From: Polynucleobacter difficilis
GTDB lineage: Bacteria > Pseudomonadota > Gammaproteobacteria > Burkholderiales > Burkholderiaceae
Length of the DNA stretch: 64,000 bases
Direction of reading: 5' to 3'
Assembly: GCF_003065365.1 (NCBI RefSeq)
Contig: NZ_CP023276.1
Span: 1,612,001-1,676,000, forward strand
The translations under genes were made by a program, and so were the position numbers. The notes beneath the pieces are model-generated. The model searched no databases. It was not told where the DNA came from and saw nothing but the letters and a program-made list of their open reading frames with translations. Below are positions 55,279 through 63,896 of this stretch, piece by piece (within the stretch, counting starts at the first letter, position 1; every line of letters starts with the position of its first letter).

Positions 55279-56271
55279 ATGGCAGAAATTTTTACCCCTT
55301 TTTTGGCTGCTTTTATTCTTGCCTATGCCCTACGCCCTGTAGCAAGCCGGCTGGAGGGCCTGCACATCCCCCGCGCCTTGGCGGCGACCTTGACGATTAT
55401 TTTTGGCCTGAGCCTCGTTACTGGGCTTTTCATGCTGCTCATTAATCTCCTTGGCCATGAAATTCCCCTGATCAAAACGAAACTGCCCATTTGGGTGCAA
55501 AACACCCAGGCATGGTTAGAACCCACCCTAGCCGAACACCACATTCAGTTTGACTGGACCGCACTCCGCGAAACCGTGACACAAAAAGTAACCAGCCACC
55601 TCAGTACAAATGCCGATGCCTTAGTCAGCTCTACGCTCGACACCATTCTTTTATCGGGTAGCTCGGTAGTGCATGGCTTTGTTAATCTCATTTTGATTTT
55701 GTTTGTCTTGTTTTATCTCTTAATCGACTGGGATCACTTTTTTAAACTAATCGAGGGCTTCATTCCTCCCCGCTTTGCGCATACCGCACGTCATCTCTGC
55801 ATGCATACCGATGGGCTGCTATCCCAATACCTGCGCGGACAGATTTTGGTGATTTTGGTGATGGCGACGTTTTATAGCATTGGCCTGAGCCTCGTCGGGA
55901 TGGATGGCGCCATTGCATTGGGCGTGTTTACTGGCCTGATGATCATCATTCCCTACATCGGTATTGCCCTAGGACTCGGCATTGGCATTCTCTCAGCCAT
56001 ACTGCAATTTGGCTTTGGCTCTGAGTTGCTGTGGGTGCTAGCCATCTTTGGTGTCGGTCAGTTTTTGGAAGGCTTTTTTCTGACGCCGCGACTGGTGGGC
56101 GAGCGCATTGGCTTGCATCCCGTTGCCGTGTTGTTTGCCTTAATTATTTTTGGCAAGCTCTTTGGGTTTTTTGGCGTCTTACTCGCATTACCCGCTAGCG
56201 CCGTCAGCTTAGTCTTGATTCAATTTGGCTGGTCTTTGTACATCAAGAGTAGCTGGTACCAGGGCAAATGA
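55279..56271 (+). CDS. AI-2E-type/PerM membrane transporter, short N-terminus
   Basis: A 330-residue membrane protein of the AI-2E exporter/PerM superfamily, substrate unknown. The typical block FTPFLAAFILAYALRPVASRL opens the protein; most members have another helix of about 25 residues before it. A stop codon lies in frame at 55255-55257, so no such helix can be encoded here. The middle has a long polar region (about 70-125), and the second half has helices with IIPYIGIALGLGIGI and TPRLVGERIGLHPV. Its stop overlaps the hda start by 4 bp. Confidence 0.88.
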   Translation: MAEIFTPFLAAFILAYALRPVASRLEGLHIPRALAATLTIIFGLSLVTGLFMLLINLLGHEIPLIKTKLPIWVQNTQAWLEPTLAEHHIQFDWTALRETVTQKVTSHLSTNADALVSSTLDTILLSGSSVVHGFVNLILILFVLFYLLIDWDHFFKLIEGFIPPRFAHTARHLCMHTDGLLSQYLRGQILVILVMATFYSIGLSLVGMDGAIALGVFTGLMIIIPYIGIALGLGIGILSAILQFGFGSELLWVLAIFGVGQFLEGFFLTPRLVGERIGLHPVAVLFALIIFGKLFGFFGVLLALPASAVSLVLIQFGWSLYIKSSWYQGK

Positions 56272-57062
56272 GCTCCAATGCCCTGCCACGGCAATTTGCC
56301 CTCGATCTTGGTCGCGCGCACCAAGCATCCTTGGGTAATTTTTTGCCTGGCGGTGATCGCGCTCTGATCTCTACCCTACAAAAAATTACCGAGCAGTGGG
56401 CCGCACCCTCGGCAACTCCAGCAATAGTCGATGCAAACCCCCTAAACCACCGTTGGATTTATTGGTGGGGCGCACCCGGATCAGGTCGTAGCCATTTGTT
56501 ACGCGCCCTCATATACGCAGCGCAAAATGCCTCACTTCCACATTACAACTTGAGGAGCGATGAGCCAAGCACGTGGGTGAAGCTGGAAGCAGAACTGCCA
56601 GAGCAATTAAAGGCGTCTACCCCTACCGTCATTGCCGTAGATGATGTGGATCTGCTTGATGAGCGCTTAAGTAGTGCACTCTTTCGCATTCTCAATACGG
56701 TACGGGATAGTCAGCAACTGTTCGTCTTTATGGCGGGCAGCGATGCTCCTGCCAACCTCAAGTTGCGCGAAGATTTGCGGACGCGCCTTGCTTGGGGTCT
56801 GGTGTTTCAGACCCATTTACTGAGCGACCATGAGAAGATACAGGCCTTAGAGCAGGCGGCGAGCGATCGTGGACTAGTACTCTCGCCTGATGTACTGCCA
56901 TGGCTTTTGAGTCGGTTTTACCGGGATATGCCCAACCTGATGGCGCTACTCGATGCCCTTGATGCCTACTCTTTAGAAACAAAGCGGGCCGTTACCTTAC
57001 CCCTAGTACGCGAATTACTGCAGCTTTCCAGTAGTCCGAATAATGAATTGATGAACCGATGA
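56268..57062 (+). CDS. hda: DnaA regulatory inactivator Hda
   Basis: A DnaA-like AAA+ protein of 264 residues that, with the DNA-loaded sliding clamp, makes DnaA hydrolyse ATP after initiation. A clamp-binding motif QFALDL lies at 9-14. The Walker A is GAPGSGRS (68-75) with Arg for Lys, the substitution also known in E. coli Hda. 'VIAVDDVDLL' is Walker B. It is coupled to the transporter gene upstream and to the HAD gene downstream by ATGA overlaps. Confidence 0.9.
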   Translation: MSSNALPRQFALDLGRAHQASLGNFLPGGDRALISTLQKITEQWAAPSATPAIVDANPLNHRWIYWWGAPGSGRSHLLRALIYAAQNASLPHYNLRSDEPSTWVKLEAELPEQLKASTPTVIAVDDVDLLDERLSSALFRILNTVRDSQQLFVFMAGSDAPANLKLREDLRTRLAWGLVFQTHLLSDHEKIQALEQAASDRGLVLSPDVLPWLLSRFYRDMPNLMALLDALDAYSLETKRAVTLPLVRELLQLSSSPNNELMNR

Positions 57063-57739
57063 CACAACTTGCTTTATTTGATCTGGACCACACCCTGTTA
57101 CCCTTCGATAGCGATTACGAGTGGGGTCAATTTTTAGTTCGCCAAGGGGTGGTCGATGCGGTTGATTATGCGCAGAAAAATGATCAGTTTTATGCGGACT
57201 ACAAGCTCGGCAAGTTAGACATCGATGCATTTCTGCGCTTTGCTTTAAAACCGCTTTCCGAGCATCCCCGCGCAAAGCTGCAGCAATGGCATGATGCGTT
57301 TATGGCGGAAGTGATTATTGGCAAATTGCATCCAGCAGCCATTTCTTTAGTTAAGCGCCATCAAGATGCCGGCGATCTATGCTGCGTTGTCACTGCGACC
57401 AATAGCTTTGTCACCCGCCCGATTGTCAATGCATTCGGGATTTCGCACTTAGTGGCTACTGAACCAGCCACCGTCAATAATGAAGCGGGCCAAATGTTTA
57501 CGGGCGCAGTGCATGGCATTCCCAGTTTTCGGGAAGGCAAAATTCAGCGAGTGCAGGATTGGTTGGCCTCCCTAGGTCACACGATGGATCAGATGGAGAA
57601 AAGTTATTTTTATTCCGACTCACTCAATGACCTGCCACTATTAGAACAAGTGAGTCATCCCATCGCAACCAATCCGGACCCCCGCTTGCGTGCAGAGGCC
57701 GAAAAAAGGCAGTGGCCCATTTTGGAACTGTTCGCATGA
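57059..57739 (+). CDS. HAD-IB family phosphatase
   Basis: A 226-residue HAD hydrolase. Motif I is FDLDHTLL with nucleophile Asp8 and acid/base Asp10. Motif II is the Thr in VVTATNSF, and motif IV is YSDSLNDLPLL. A cap of the SerB-like C1 type lies between. The substrate is unknown; related proteins include phosphoserine- and histidinol-phosphate-type phosphatases. It overlaps hda and pcnB by 4 bp each, in the conserved hda-HAD-pcnB-folK-panB string. Confidence 0.9.
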   Translation: MTQLALFDLDHTLLPFDSDYEWGQFLVRQGVVDAVDYAQKNDQFYADYKLGKLDIDAFLRFALKPLSEHPRAKLQQWHDAFMAEVIIGKLHPAAISLVKRHQDAGDLCCVVTATNSFVTRPIVNAFGISHLVATEPATVNNEAGQMFTGAVHGIPSFREGKIQRVQDWLASLGHTMDQMEKSYFYSDSLNDLPLLEQVSHPIATNPDPRLRAEAEKRQWPILELFA

Positions 57740-59151
57740 TTACTAAGTTAATTCAGCGCATTTTCCGCCGCAGCCCCCGAGCCAAGCTGACGCAATCCGC
57801 TGCTGCCGGCGCTCCCAAGCGTATTAGCAAAAAAGCGCATCGAATTGACCCACAACTCCTCTCCAAAAATGCAGTCAAAGTAACCCATACCTTGCAACAA
57901 GCAGGCTATCAAGCCTACATCGTTGGCGGCGCAGTGCGTGATCTTGCGCTCGGCATTGGTCCAAAAGACTTTGATGTGGCAACCAATGCCACACCGGAGC
58001 AAGTACAAAAGCTGTTTCGGAAATCGCGCCTCATCGGTCGCCGCTTTCAGATTGTGCACGTCACTTTTTTTGGCAAAGAGCGCCCTGAAATCATCGAGGT
58101 CTCCACCTTCAGGGCCTTACTTGAAAATGCGGGTGACCACGTCGCCGACAGTGGCCGCATTCTGCGCGACAACGTTTGGGGCACTCAAGTAGAGGATGCT
58201 ACGCGGCGTGACTTCACCATTAATGCCATGTATTACGATCCCGCTACTGAAACCGTCCTCGATTACCACGGCGGCATGGCAGACATGCAGCAGCGCACCC
58301 TGCGCATGATTGGCGATCCATCCAAACGCTACCGTGAAGACCCGGTGCGCATGTTGCGGGCGATTCGGTTTGCGGCCAAAACGGGCTTTACCCTATCCCC
58401 TGAAACACGTGCGCCGATTGCCAAATTAGCCAAGTTGATTCATGACGTGCCCGCTGCTCGGCTCTTTGATGAAATCCTCAAACTACTGATGTCGGGCTAC
58501 TCGTGGCAAGCCATTCAGGGCTTACGGGAGGCGGGTCTGCATCACGGGGTATTGCCCATGCTGGATGCCGCGCTCGACCCCAAAGCCGGTGTTCCCGGTA
58601 ATGAAGCATTTATTCGCTTGGCGCTCAGCAATACCGATGAACGGATTCAGAATGGCAAAGGGGTTTCTGCCGGCTTTCTGTTTGCTACCCTGCTGTGGCC
58701 TGAGTTACTCAGCACATGGCAAAAAAATCTGGCTGCCGGCATGCCGAATATTGCCGCTTTGCATGCCGCCATGGACGACGTGATCGCAACCCAAAGCAAG
58801 GGCATGATGATTCAACGCCGCTTCGAAGCCGACATGCGGGAGATCTGGGCTCTGCAACCTCGGTTCGATAAACGGATTGGTCGTTTCCCACAACGCATGC
58901 TGGAGTTACCGCGCTTTCGGGCAGGGTATGACTTCATGTTGCTCCGCTGCGCTACGGGTGAGCGCCCAGAAAGCCTCGGGCAATGGTGGACCCGCTTTAT
59001 TGATGCCGACCCGGTACAGCAAGAAGCATTATTGGCCGCCGTCAAAGAGGAAGTTTCCCTCTCTGGTGCGGGCGGCCCAGCAAGCAAACGCCGCAGGCGG
59101 CGCAAACCCAAAGCAGCCGCACCAGGCCCTGATCAGGCTGCCGCCGACTAA
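57736..59151 (+). CDS. pcnB: Poly(A) polymerase I
   Basis: Adds 3' poly(A) tails that promote RNA decay. In 471 residues the nucleotidyltransferase core has GGAVRD (64-69), catalytic DFD (78-80), RRDFTINAMYYD and 'RYREDPVRMLRAIRFAAK'. The basic N-terminus and the Lys/Arg-rich tail (KRRRRRKPK) fit PcnB rather than CCA-adding enzymes. ATG 57736 overlaps the HAD stop. Confidence 0.94.
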   Translation: MITKLIQRIFRRSPRAKLTQSAAAGAPKRISKKAHRIDPQLLSKNAVKVTHTLQQAGYQAYIVGGAVRDLALGIGPKDFDVATNATPEQVQKLFRKSRLIGRRFQIVHVTFFGKERPEIIEVSTFRALLENAGDHVADSGRILRDNVWGTQVEDATRRDFTINAMYYDPATETVLDYHGGMADMQQRTLRMIGDPSKRYREDPVRMLRAIRFAAKTGFTLSPETRAPIAKLAKLIHDVPAARLFDEILKLLMSGYSWQAIQGLREAGLHHGVLPMLDAALDPKAGVPGNEAFIRLALSNTDERIQNGKGVSAGFLFATLLWPELLSTWQKNLAAGMPNIAALHAAMDDVIATQSKGMMIQRRFEADMREIWALQPRFDKRIGRFPQRMLELPRFRAGYDFMLLRCATGERPESLGQWWTRFIDADPVQQEALLAAVKEEVSLSGAGGPASKRRRRRKPKAAAPGPDQAAAD

Positions 59152-59218
59152 ATATGGGCTGCCAAGCACGTTTTGGCAATCTTCAGTAAAGTACTCAGAT
59201 ATTCAGTTGGGACTCACT

Positions 59219-59746
59219 ATGGCAAAAGCATTTATTGGATTTGGCGGCAATGTCGGCGATACGCGCCAAATCATTACCGATGCCATGGTTTGCTTGGCTT
59301 TGCGTAGTCAATTGCGGATCATCCATAAAAGCTGTCTTTACCAAAGCGCGCCTGTCGAAGCGACGGGCGGCGACTACATTAATTCCGTAGTCCAAATTGA
59401 AACCGACTTAACGCCTTATGGCTTGCTGCATGTTTGCCAAACCATCGAGCAGCAGTTTGGCCGTGAGCGTCCCTATGAAAATGCGCCGCGCACCTTAGAT
59501 CTGGATATTTTGTATTTTGAAGGGGTTGCACAGGGCGATACCGAACTGACCCTGCCTCATCCCCGCATTACCGAGCGCTCGTTTGTCTTGCTGCCCCTCT
59601 TGGAAATTGCGCCGGATTTCTTTTTGCCAGAATTTGGCGCACTCAAAAGCTACCTACCCCAGGTAGCGCATCAGCGTATTGAAAAACTGACCTGCCGCAA
59701 CTGCGCCAGTGACGAAAAAGCCGAATATCGCCCCCCGGCCCATTAA
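59219..59746 (+). CDS. folK: Hydroxymethyl-dihydropterin pyrophosphokinase
   Basis: Folate-pathway HPPK of 175 residues. The signature 'ENAPRTLDLDILYFEG' holds the two metal-binding Asp residues, and 'FIGFGGNVGDTRQIITDA' opens the fold. ATG 59219 is chosen to match the family; in-frame sequence further upstream is antisense-like and overlaps pcnB. It follows pcnB by 67 bp and precedes panB by 17 bp. Confidence 0.95.
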   Translation: MAKAFIGFGGNVGDTRQIITDAMVCLALRSQLRIIHKSCLYQSAPVEATGGDYINSVVQIETDLTPYGLLHVCQTIEQQFGRERPYENAPRTLDLDILYFEGVAQGDTELTLPHPRITERSFVLLPLLEIAPDFFLPEFGALKSYLPQVAHQRIEKLTCRNCASDEKAEYRPPAH

Positions 59747-59763
59747 TTCATTACACTGGTGGC

Positions 59764-60582
59764 ATGAGTTATTTGCAAGGCGAAAAGCCCATTACGATTT
59801 CTAAACTGCTCTCGATGCATGCAGAGCAAGAAAAAATTGCCGTCCTGACGGCCTACGATTCAACCATGGCTGCGCTTCTGAATCGCTGCGACATTGATGT
59901 CATTTTGGTGGGCGACTCGCTCGGTAATGTTGTGCAAGGCCACAACAGCACGACACCGGTTACCGTTGATGAGATGGCGTATCACACCCAGTGTGTTGCT
60001 CGGGCTAACGCCAAAGCCTTTTTGATGGCCGATTTACCCTTTGCCAGTTATGGCGATCCCTACCTTGCCCTAGAGTCTGCCGCTGAACTCATGCGTGCAG
60101 GTGCCGACATGGTGAAGCTCGAGGGTGGAGGCGACTGGCAACTCGACATCATTGCCCACTTGGTTGAGCGTAGCGTACCCGTATGTGCTCACCTTGGTTT
60201 GTTGCCACAGTCGGTCCATTTGCTTGGCGGCTATAAAGTACAAGGCAAAAACAAAGATGCCGCAGCGCTGATGTTGGAACAAGCCCAGGCGTGCGCCGCT
60301 GCTGGTGCCCAACTGCTGGTGCTAGAAGCCATTCCATCGGCATTAGGGAAAAAAATTACAGAGGCTGTGTCCATTCCGACGATCGGCATTGGAGCCGGAC
60401 CAGACTGCTCAGGCCAAGTATTGGTATTGCCGGATATGCTCGGAATTAGCCCGGGTAAGCCACCTAAGTTCGTAAAGAATTTTATGGAAGGCAAGCCCTC
60501 CATCGAAGCGGCAGTCAAAGCCTTTGTTCGCGACGTGAAGACGGGCCGTTTTCCGGGTCCGGAACACGGCTTCGCCTCCTAG
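59764..60582 (+). CDS. panB: 3-methyl-2-oxobutanoate hydroxymethyltransferase
   Basis: First committed enzyme of pantothenate synthesis, 272 residues. It has LTAYDSTMAALLNRCDIDVI, 'VGDSLGNVVQGHNSTTPV' (metal Asp), DLPFASYGD and the catalytic Glu in 'LVLEAIPSALGKKIT'. It supplies the pathway used by CoaBC at 41-42 kb. panC is not adjacent; the next gene is the opposing dnaJ, 12 bp away. Confidence 0.97.
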   Translation: MSYLQGEKPITISKLLSMHAEQEKIAVLTAYDSTMAALLNRCDIDVILVGDSLGNVVQGHNSTTPVTVDEMAYHTQCVARANAKAFLMADLPFASYGDPYLALESAAELMRAGADMVKLEGGGDWQLDIIAHLVERSVPVCAHLGLLPQSVHLLGGYKVQGKNKDAAALMLEQAQACAAAGAQLLVLEAIPSALGKKITEAVSIPTIGIGAGPDCSGQVLVLPDMLGISPGKPPKFVKNFMEGKPSIEAAVKAFVRDVKTGRFPGPEHGFAS

Positions 60583-60594
60583 TCGATTCAGCGC

Positions 60595-61719
60595 TTAACT
60601 AAAAAAGCTTTTCACGCTATCAAACCATCCTTTTTGATGGGGATTGTGTTTTGCGCCGCCTGATTTTAGGCTCTCATCAAACTGCTTGAGTAGGTCCTTT
60701 TGCTCATCGGACAGCTTGACGGGTGTCTCCACCATCACATGCACAAACAGATCACCCACGACAGCTGAGCGCAATCCTTTAATGCCTTTATTGCGTAAGC
60801 GGAATGTTTTACCCGTTTGCGTTCCCTCTGGAATCGGAAACTCAACCCGGCCAGTCAATGTTGGTACTTCAATCTCGCCGCCGATGGTTGCGGTTGCAAA
60901 CGAGATCGGCATTTGCACATGGAGATCAGTGCCATCACGCTCGAACACCGGATGCGGCTTCACGCGTACCTCGACATACAAATCGCCACTGGGGCCTCCA
61001 TTGACGCCAGGCTCACCATTGCCCACCGAACGAACGCGCATACCATCATCGATGCCTGCCGGAATTTTGATCTCTAAGGTTTTCTGTTCTTTTAACTTAC
61101 CGCTGCCATGGCATTGCTTGCAAGGCTTCGGAATGTATTGGCCAGTACCGCGGCACTTGGGGCAGGTTTGTTGCATTGAAAAAAAGCCTTGTGCAACCCG
61201 TACCTGTCCCTGACCGTTACACGTTGGGCAGGTTTCAACCTTGCTGCCAGGTTCGGCGCCACTGCCGCTGCAGTGCTTACAGTTACTCCAACTGGGTACT
61301 CGAATTTGGGTGGAATAACCCTCGGCTGCTTGCTCGAGGGTAATGTCCATGTTGTAGCGCAGATCGGCGCCTTTATAGACCTGGGGGCCCGCACCGCGAC
61401 CACCGCCTTGGCCAAAAATATCCCCGAAAATATCACCGAAAGCATCCGCAAAACCGCCGCCTGCAAATCCACCGCCGCCCATATTGGGATCAACGCCCGC
61501 ATGGCCGTACTGATCATAGGCAGCGCGCTTTTGAGGATCGCTGAGCATCTCATAGGCTTCTTTCGCCTCTTTGAATTTAGCTTCTGCACCCGGATTATCC
61601 GGATTGCGATCGGGGTGGTGCTTCATCGCTAATTTGCGATACGCCTTTTTTAATTCCTCGTCGCTGGCATTTTTTCCAACGCCCAGCACCTCATAAAAAT
61701 CGCGTTTACTCGTAGCCAC
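60595..61719 (-). CDS. dnaJ: Chaperone protein DnaJ
   Basis: Type I J-protein of 374 residues and co-chaperone of DnaK. The J domain has HPD in KHHPDRNPD. A Gly/Phe-rich region follows (about 76-105), then four CxxCxGxG-type zinc repeats (CKHCSGSG, CPTCNGQG, CPKCRGTG, CKQCHGSG) and the substrate-binding C-terminus. The start is GTG 61719, with AGAGGA upstream. It lies 81 bp after dnaK, separated by a hairpin. Confidence 0.98.
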   Translation of the reverse strand: MATSKRDFYEVLGVGKNASDEELKKAYRKLAMKHHPDRNPDNPGAEAKFKEAKEAYEMLSDPQKRAAYDQYGHAGVDPNMGGGGFAGGGFADAFGDIFGDIFGQGGGRGAGPQVYKGADLRYNMDITLEQAAEGYSTQIRVPSWSNCKHCSGSGAEPGSKVETCPTCNGQGQVRVAQGFFSMQQTCPKCRGTGQYIPKPCKQCHGSGKLKEQKTLEIKIPAGIDDGMRVRSVGNGEPGVNGGPSGDLYVEVRVKPHPVFERDGTDLHVQMPISFATATIGGEIEVPTLTGRVEFPIPEGTQTGKTFRLRNKGIKGLRSAVVGDLFVHVMVETPVKLSDEQKDLLKQFDESLKSGGAKHNPHQKGWFDSVKSFFS

Positions 61720-61749
61720 AGCCTCTTCCTCTCAGCATCATTAAAACGA

Positions 61750-61776
61750 CACAAGTCGGCGCTGGGCCGACTTGTG
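61750..61776. terminator. Strong hairpin between dnaK and dnaJ
   Basis: Perfect 11-bp inverted repeat CACAAGTCGGC (61750-61760) / GCCGACTTGTG (61766-61776) with a 5-nt loop. On the minus strand it is followed by TCGTTTTAAT, an interrupted T tract. It is probably a partial terminator or an mRNA processing/stability element that sets the dnaK:dnaJ ratio. Confidence 0.7.
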
Positions 61777-61800
61777 TTTACTGCCTATATAAAAAGCGGA

Positions 61801-63744
61801 TTATTTCTTATCCTCTTTAACCTCTTTAAAGTCGGCATCGACTACATCCGCATCGGCTGGACCGCCCTGAGATGCACTCGCACCAGCAGCACCAGGAGCA
61901 GCGCCGCCGCCGGCTTTAGCTTGCTCAGCAGCAAAGGCTTTCTCGCCCAGCTTTTGACTCGCCTTACCAAGCGCTTCGGTTTTTGCCTCGATCGCGGCTT
62001 TATCACTGCCTTTAATCGCCTCGTCTAGTTCTTTTAACGCAGCCTCAATTGCTTCTTTTTCTGCTGCTTCTAAGCTAGCGCCATGCTCTTCCAATGCTTT
62101 CTTGGTTGAGTGGGCCAAGGCATCTGCTGTGTTGCGAGCAGTAACGAGCTCCAATACTTTTTTGTCTTCCGCTGCATTGGCTTCAGCATCCTTCACCATC
62201 CGCTGAATTTCTTCTTCGGTTAAGCCAGAGTTCGCCTTAATGGTAATTTTGTTTTCTTTACCAGAGGCTTTGTCTTTGGCGGTGACATGCAAAATACCGT
62301 TGGCATCAATATCGAAGGTGACTTCAATTTGTGGGGTGCCGCGTGCAGCTGGTGGAATACCTTCCAAATTAAACTCGCCCAATAGCTTATTGGCGCTGGC
62401 CATCTCACGCTCACCTTGGAAGCACTTAATCGTAACCGCAGGTTGGTTGTCTTCTGCTGTGGAATAAACCTGTGCATGCTTGGTTGGGATGGTCGTGTTT
62501 TTTGGAATCATCTTCGTCATCACGCCGCCCAAGGTCTCAATACCCAAGGAGAGTGGCGTTACATCCAGCAACAGAACGTCTTTACGGTCGCCCGACAAAA
62601 CCGATCCCTGAATCGCTGCGCCAACGGCAACGGCTTCATCTGGGTTTACGTCTTTGCGTGGCTCTTTACCAAAGATGTCCTTCACTTTGTCTTGCACTTT
62701 TGGCATGCGCGTTTGACCGCCCACCAAAATTACGTCATCGATGTCGGATGCCGATACGCCTGCGTCCTTGAGTGCCATTTGGCATGGGCCCATGGTGCGC
62801 TCAATCAACTCCTCTACCAAAGACTCGAGCTTGGAACGAGTGAGTTTCAAGTTCAAATGCTTAGGGCCGCTGGCGTCTGCCGTAACGTAAGGCAAATTGA
62901 TTTCGGTTTGCTGCGATGAAGACAATTCAATCTTGGCTTTTTCTGCTGCATCTTTTAAGCGCTGCAATGCCAACACGTCTTTGCTGAGATCAACGCCCTG
63001 CTCTTTTTTAAACTCGTCGATGATCCAGTCGATGATGCGCTGGTCAAAATCTTCGCCGCCCAAAAAGGTATCGCCGTTGGTGGAAAGTACTTCAAACTGC
63101 TTTTCACCATCGACGTTCGCAATTTCAATAATGGAGACGTCAAAGGTTCCGCCGCCCAGGTCATAAACAGCAATCTTGCGATCCGCCTTTTCTTGCTTAT
63201 CCAGACCAAAGGCCAAGGCAGCTGCAGTAGGCTCATTGATGATGCGCTTAACTTCCAGGCCAGCAATGCGGCCAGCGTCTTTCGTTGCTTGGCGTTGGCT
63301 GTCATTGAAGTAAGCCGGTACCGTAATGACCGCTTCAGTCACTTCTTCACCTAAATAATCTTCTGCCGTCTTTTTCATCTTGCGTAGAATTTCAGCGGAG
63401 ACTTGCTGTGGCGCCATTTTCTTATCGCGCGCCTCAACCCATGCATCACCGTTATCCGCTTGAATAATTTTGTATGGCATGAGACCAATGTCTTTTTGTA
63501 CTTCTTTGTCGGTAAATTTACGGCCCATCAGGCGCTTAACCGCATACACGGTATTGCGTGGGTTGGTAACCGATTGGCGTTTCGCAGGTGCGCCAACGAG
63601 TACTTCGCCGTCTTCCATGTAAGCAATGATCGACGGAGTTGTACGTCCGCCTTCGGCGTTTTCAATCACCCGAGGGGTGCCGTTTTCAATTACAGAAACG
63701 CACGAATTGGTGGTTCCTAAGTCAATTCCAATAATCTTTCCCAT
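61801..63744 (-). CDS. dnaK: Molecular chaperone DnaK (Hsp70)
   Basis: A 647-residue Hsp70. The ATPase domain has IGIDLGTTNSCV, 'AVYDLGGGTFDVSIIEI' and 'ILVGGQTRMPKVQ'. The linker DVLLLDVTPLSLGIET precedes the substrate-binding domain. The C-terminus is Ala/Gly-rich and ends in an acidic VVDADFKEVKEDKK. GGAG precedes the ATG. A heat-shock-type promoter lies 62-89 nt upstream, separate from any grpE promoter. Confidence 0.98.
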   Translation of the reverse strand: MGKIIGIDLGTTNSCVSVIENGTPRVIENAEGGRTTPSIIAYMEDGEVLVGAPAKRQSVTNPRNTVYAVKRLMGRKFTDKEVQKDIGLMPYKIIQADNGDAWVEARDKKMAPQQVSAEILRKMKKTAEDYLGEEVTEAVITVPAYFNDSQRQATKDAGRIAGLEVKRIINEPTAAALAFGLDKQEKADRKIAVYDLGGGTFDVSIIEIANVDGEKQFEVLSTNGDTFLGGEDFDQRIIDWIIDEFKKEQGVDLSKDVLALQRLKDAAEKAKIELSSSQQTEINLPYVTADASGPKHLNLKLTRSKLESLVEELIERTMGPCQMALKDAGVSASDIDDVILVGGQTRMPKVQDKVKDIFGKEPRKDVNPDEAVAVGAAIQGSVLSGDRKDVLLLDVTPLSLGIETLGGVMTKMIPKNTTIPTKHAQVYSTAEDNQPAVTIKCFQGEREMASANKLLGEFNLEGIPPAARGTPQIEVTFDIDANGILHVTAKDKASGKENKITIKANSGLTEEEIQRMVKDAEANAAEDKKVLELVTARNTADALAHSTKKALEEHGASLEAAEKEAIEAALKELDEAIKGSDKAAIEAKTEALGKASQKLGEKAFAAEQAKAGGGAAPGAAGASASQGGPADADVVDADFKEVKEDKK

Positions 63745-63805
63745 ATCTACTCCGCTTAAAAATAAGGTGTGCGCTAAATTCGCGTTATTACGTCTGATAT
63801 AAGGT

Positions 63806-63833
63806 ATTTGGGGTCAAAAAAGGCCAATTCAAG
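63806..63833 (-). promoter_or_regulatory. Sigma-32 type promoter of dnaK
   Basis: On the minus strand CTTGAAT (63833-63827), 13 nt, CCCCAAAT (63813-63806), close to the heat-shock consensus CTTGAAA-N13/14-CCCCATNT. It lies in the grpE-dnaK gap and would give a leader of about 55 nt. Confidence 0.75.
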
Positions 63834-63896
63834 GGGCAAAAACCCAGAAAAACCAATTTATTCGCTTTTTTTGCCCGAAATGCTGGGGGTTGGCTA

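Noticed and set aside
56480..56510. Hda Walker A with Arg instead of Lys as a sign of inactivation
   Set aside because: The same substitution is known in E. coli Hda, so it is normal for the family.
60644..61213. Plus-strand open frame of 189 codons inside dnaJ
   Set aside because: Antisense to the zinc-finger region of dnaJ; the Cys-rich composition mirrors the complementary repeats.
62416..62919. Plus-strand open frame of 167 codons inside dnaK
   Set aside because: It is antisense to a highly conserved, clearly coding dnaK. Long antisense frames over dnaK are a known by-product of its codon use.
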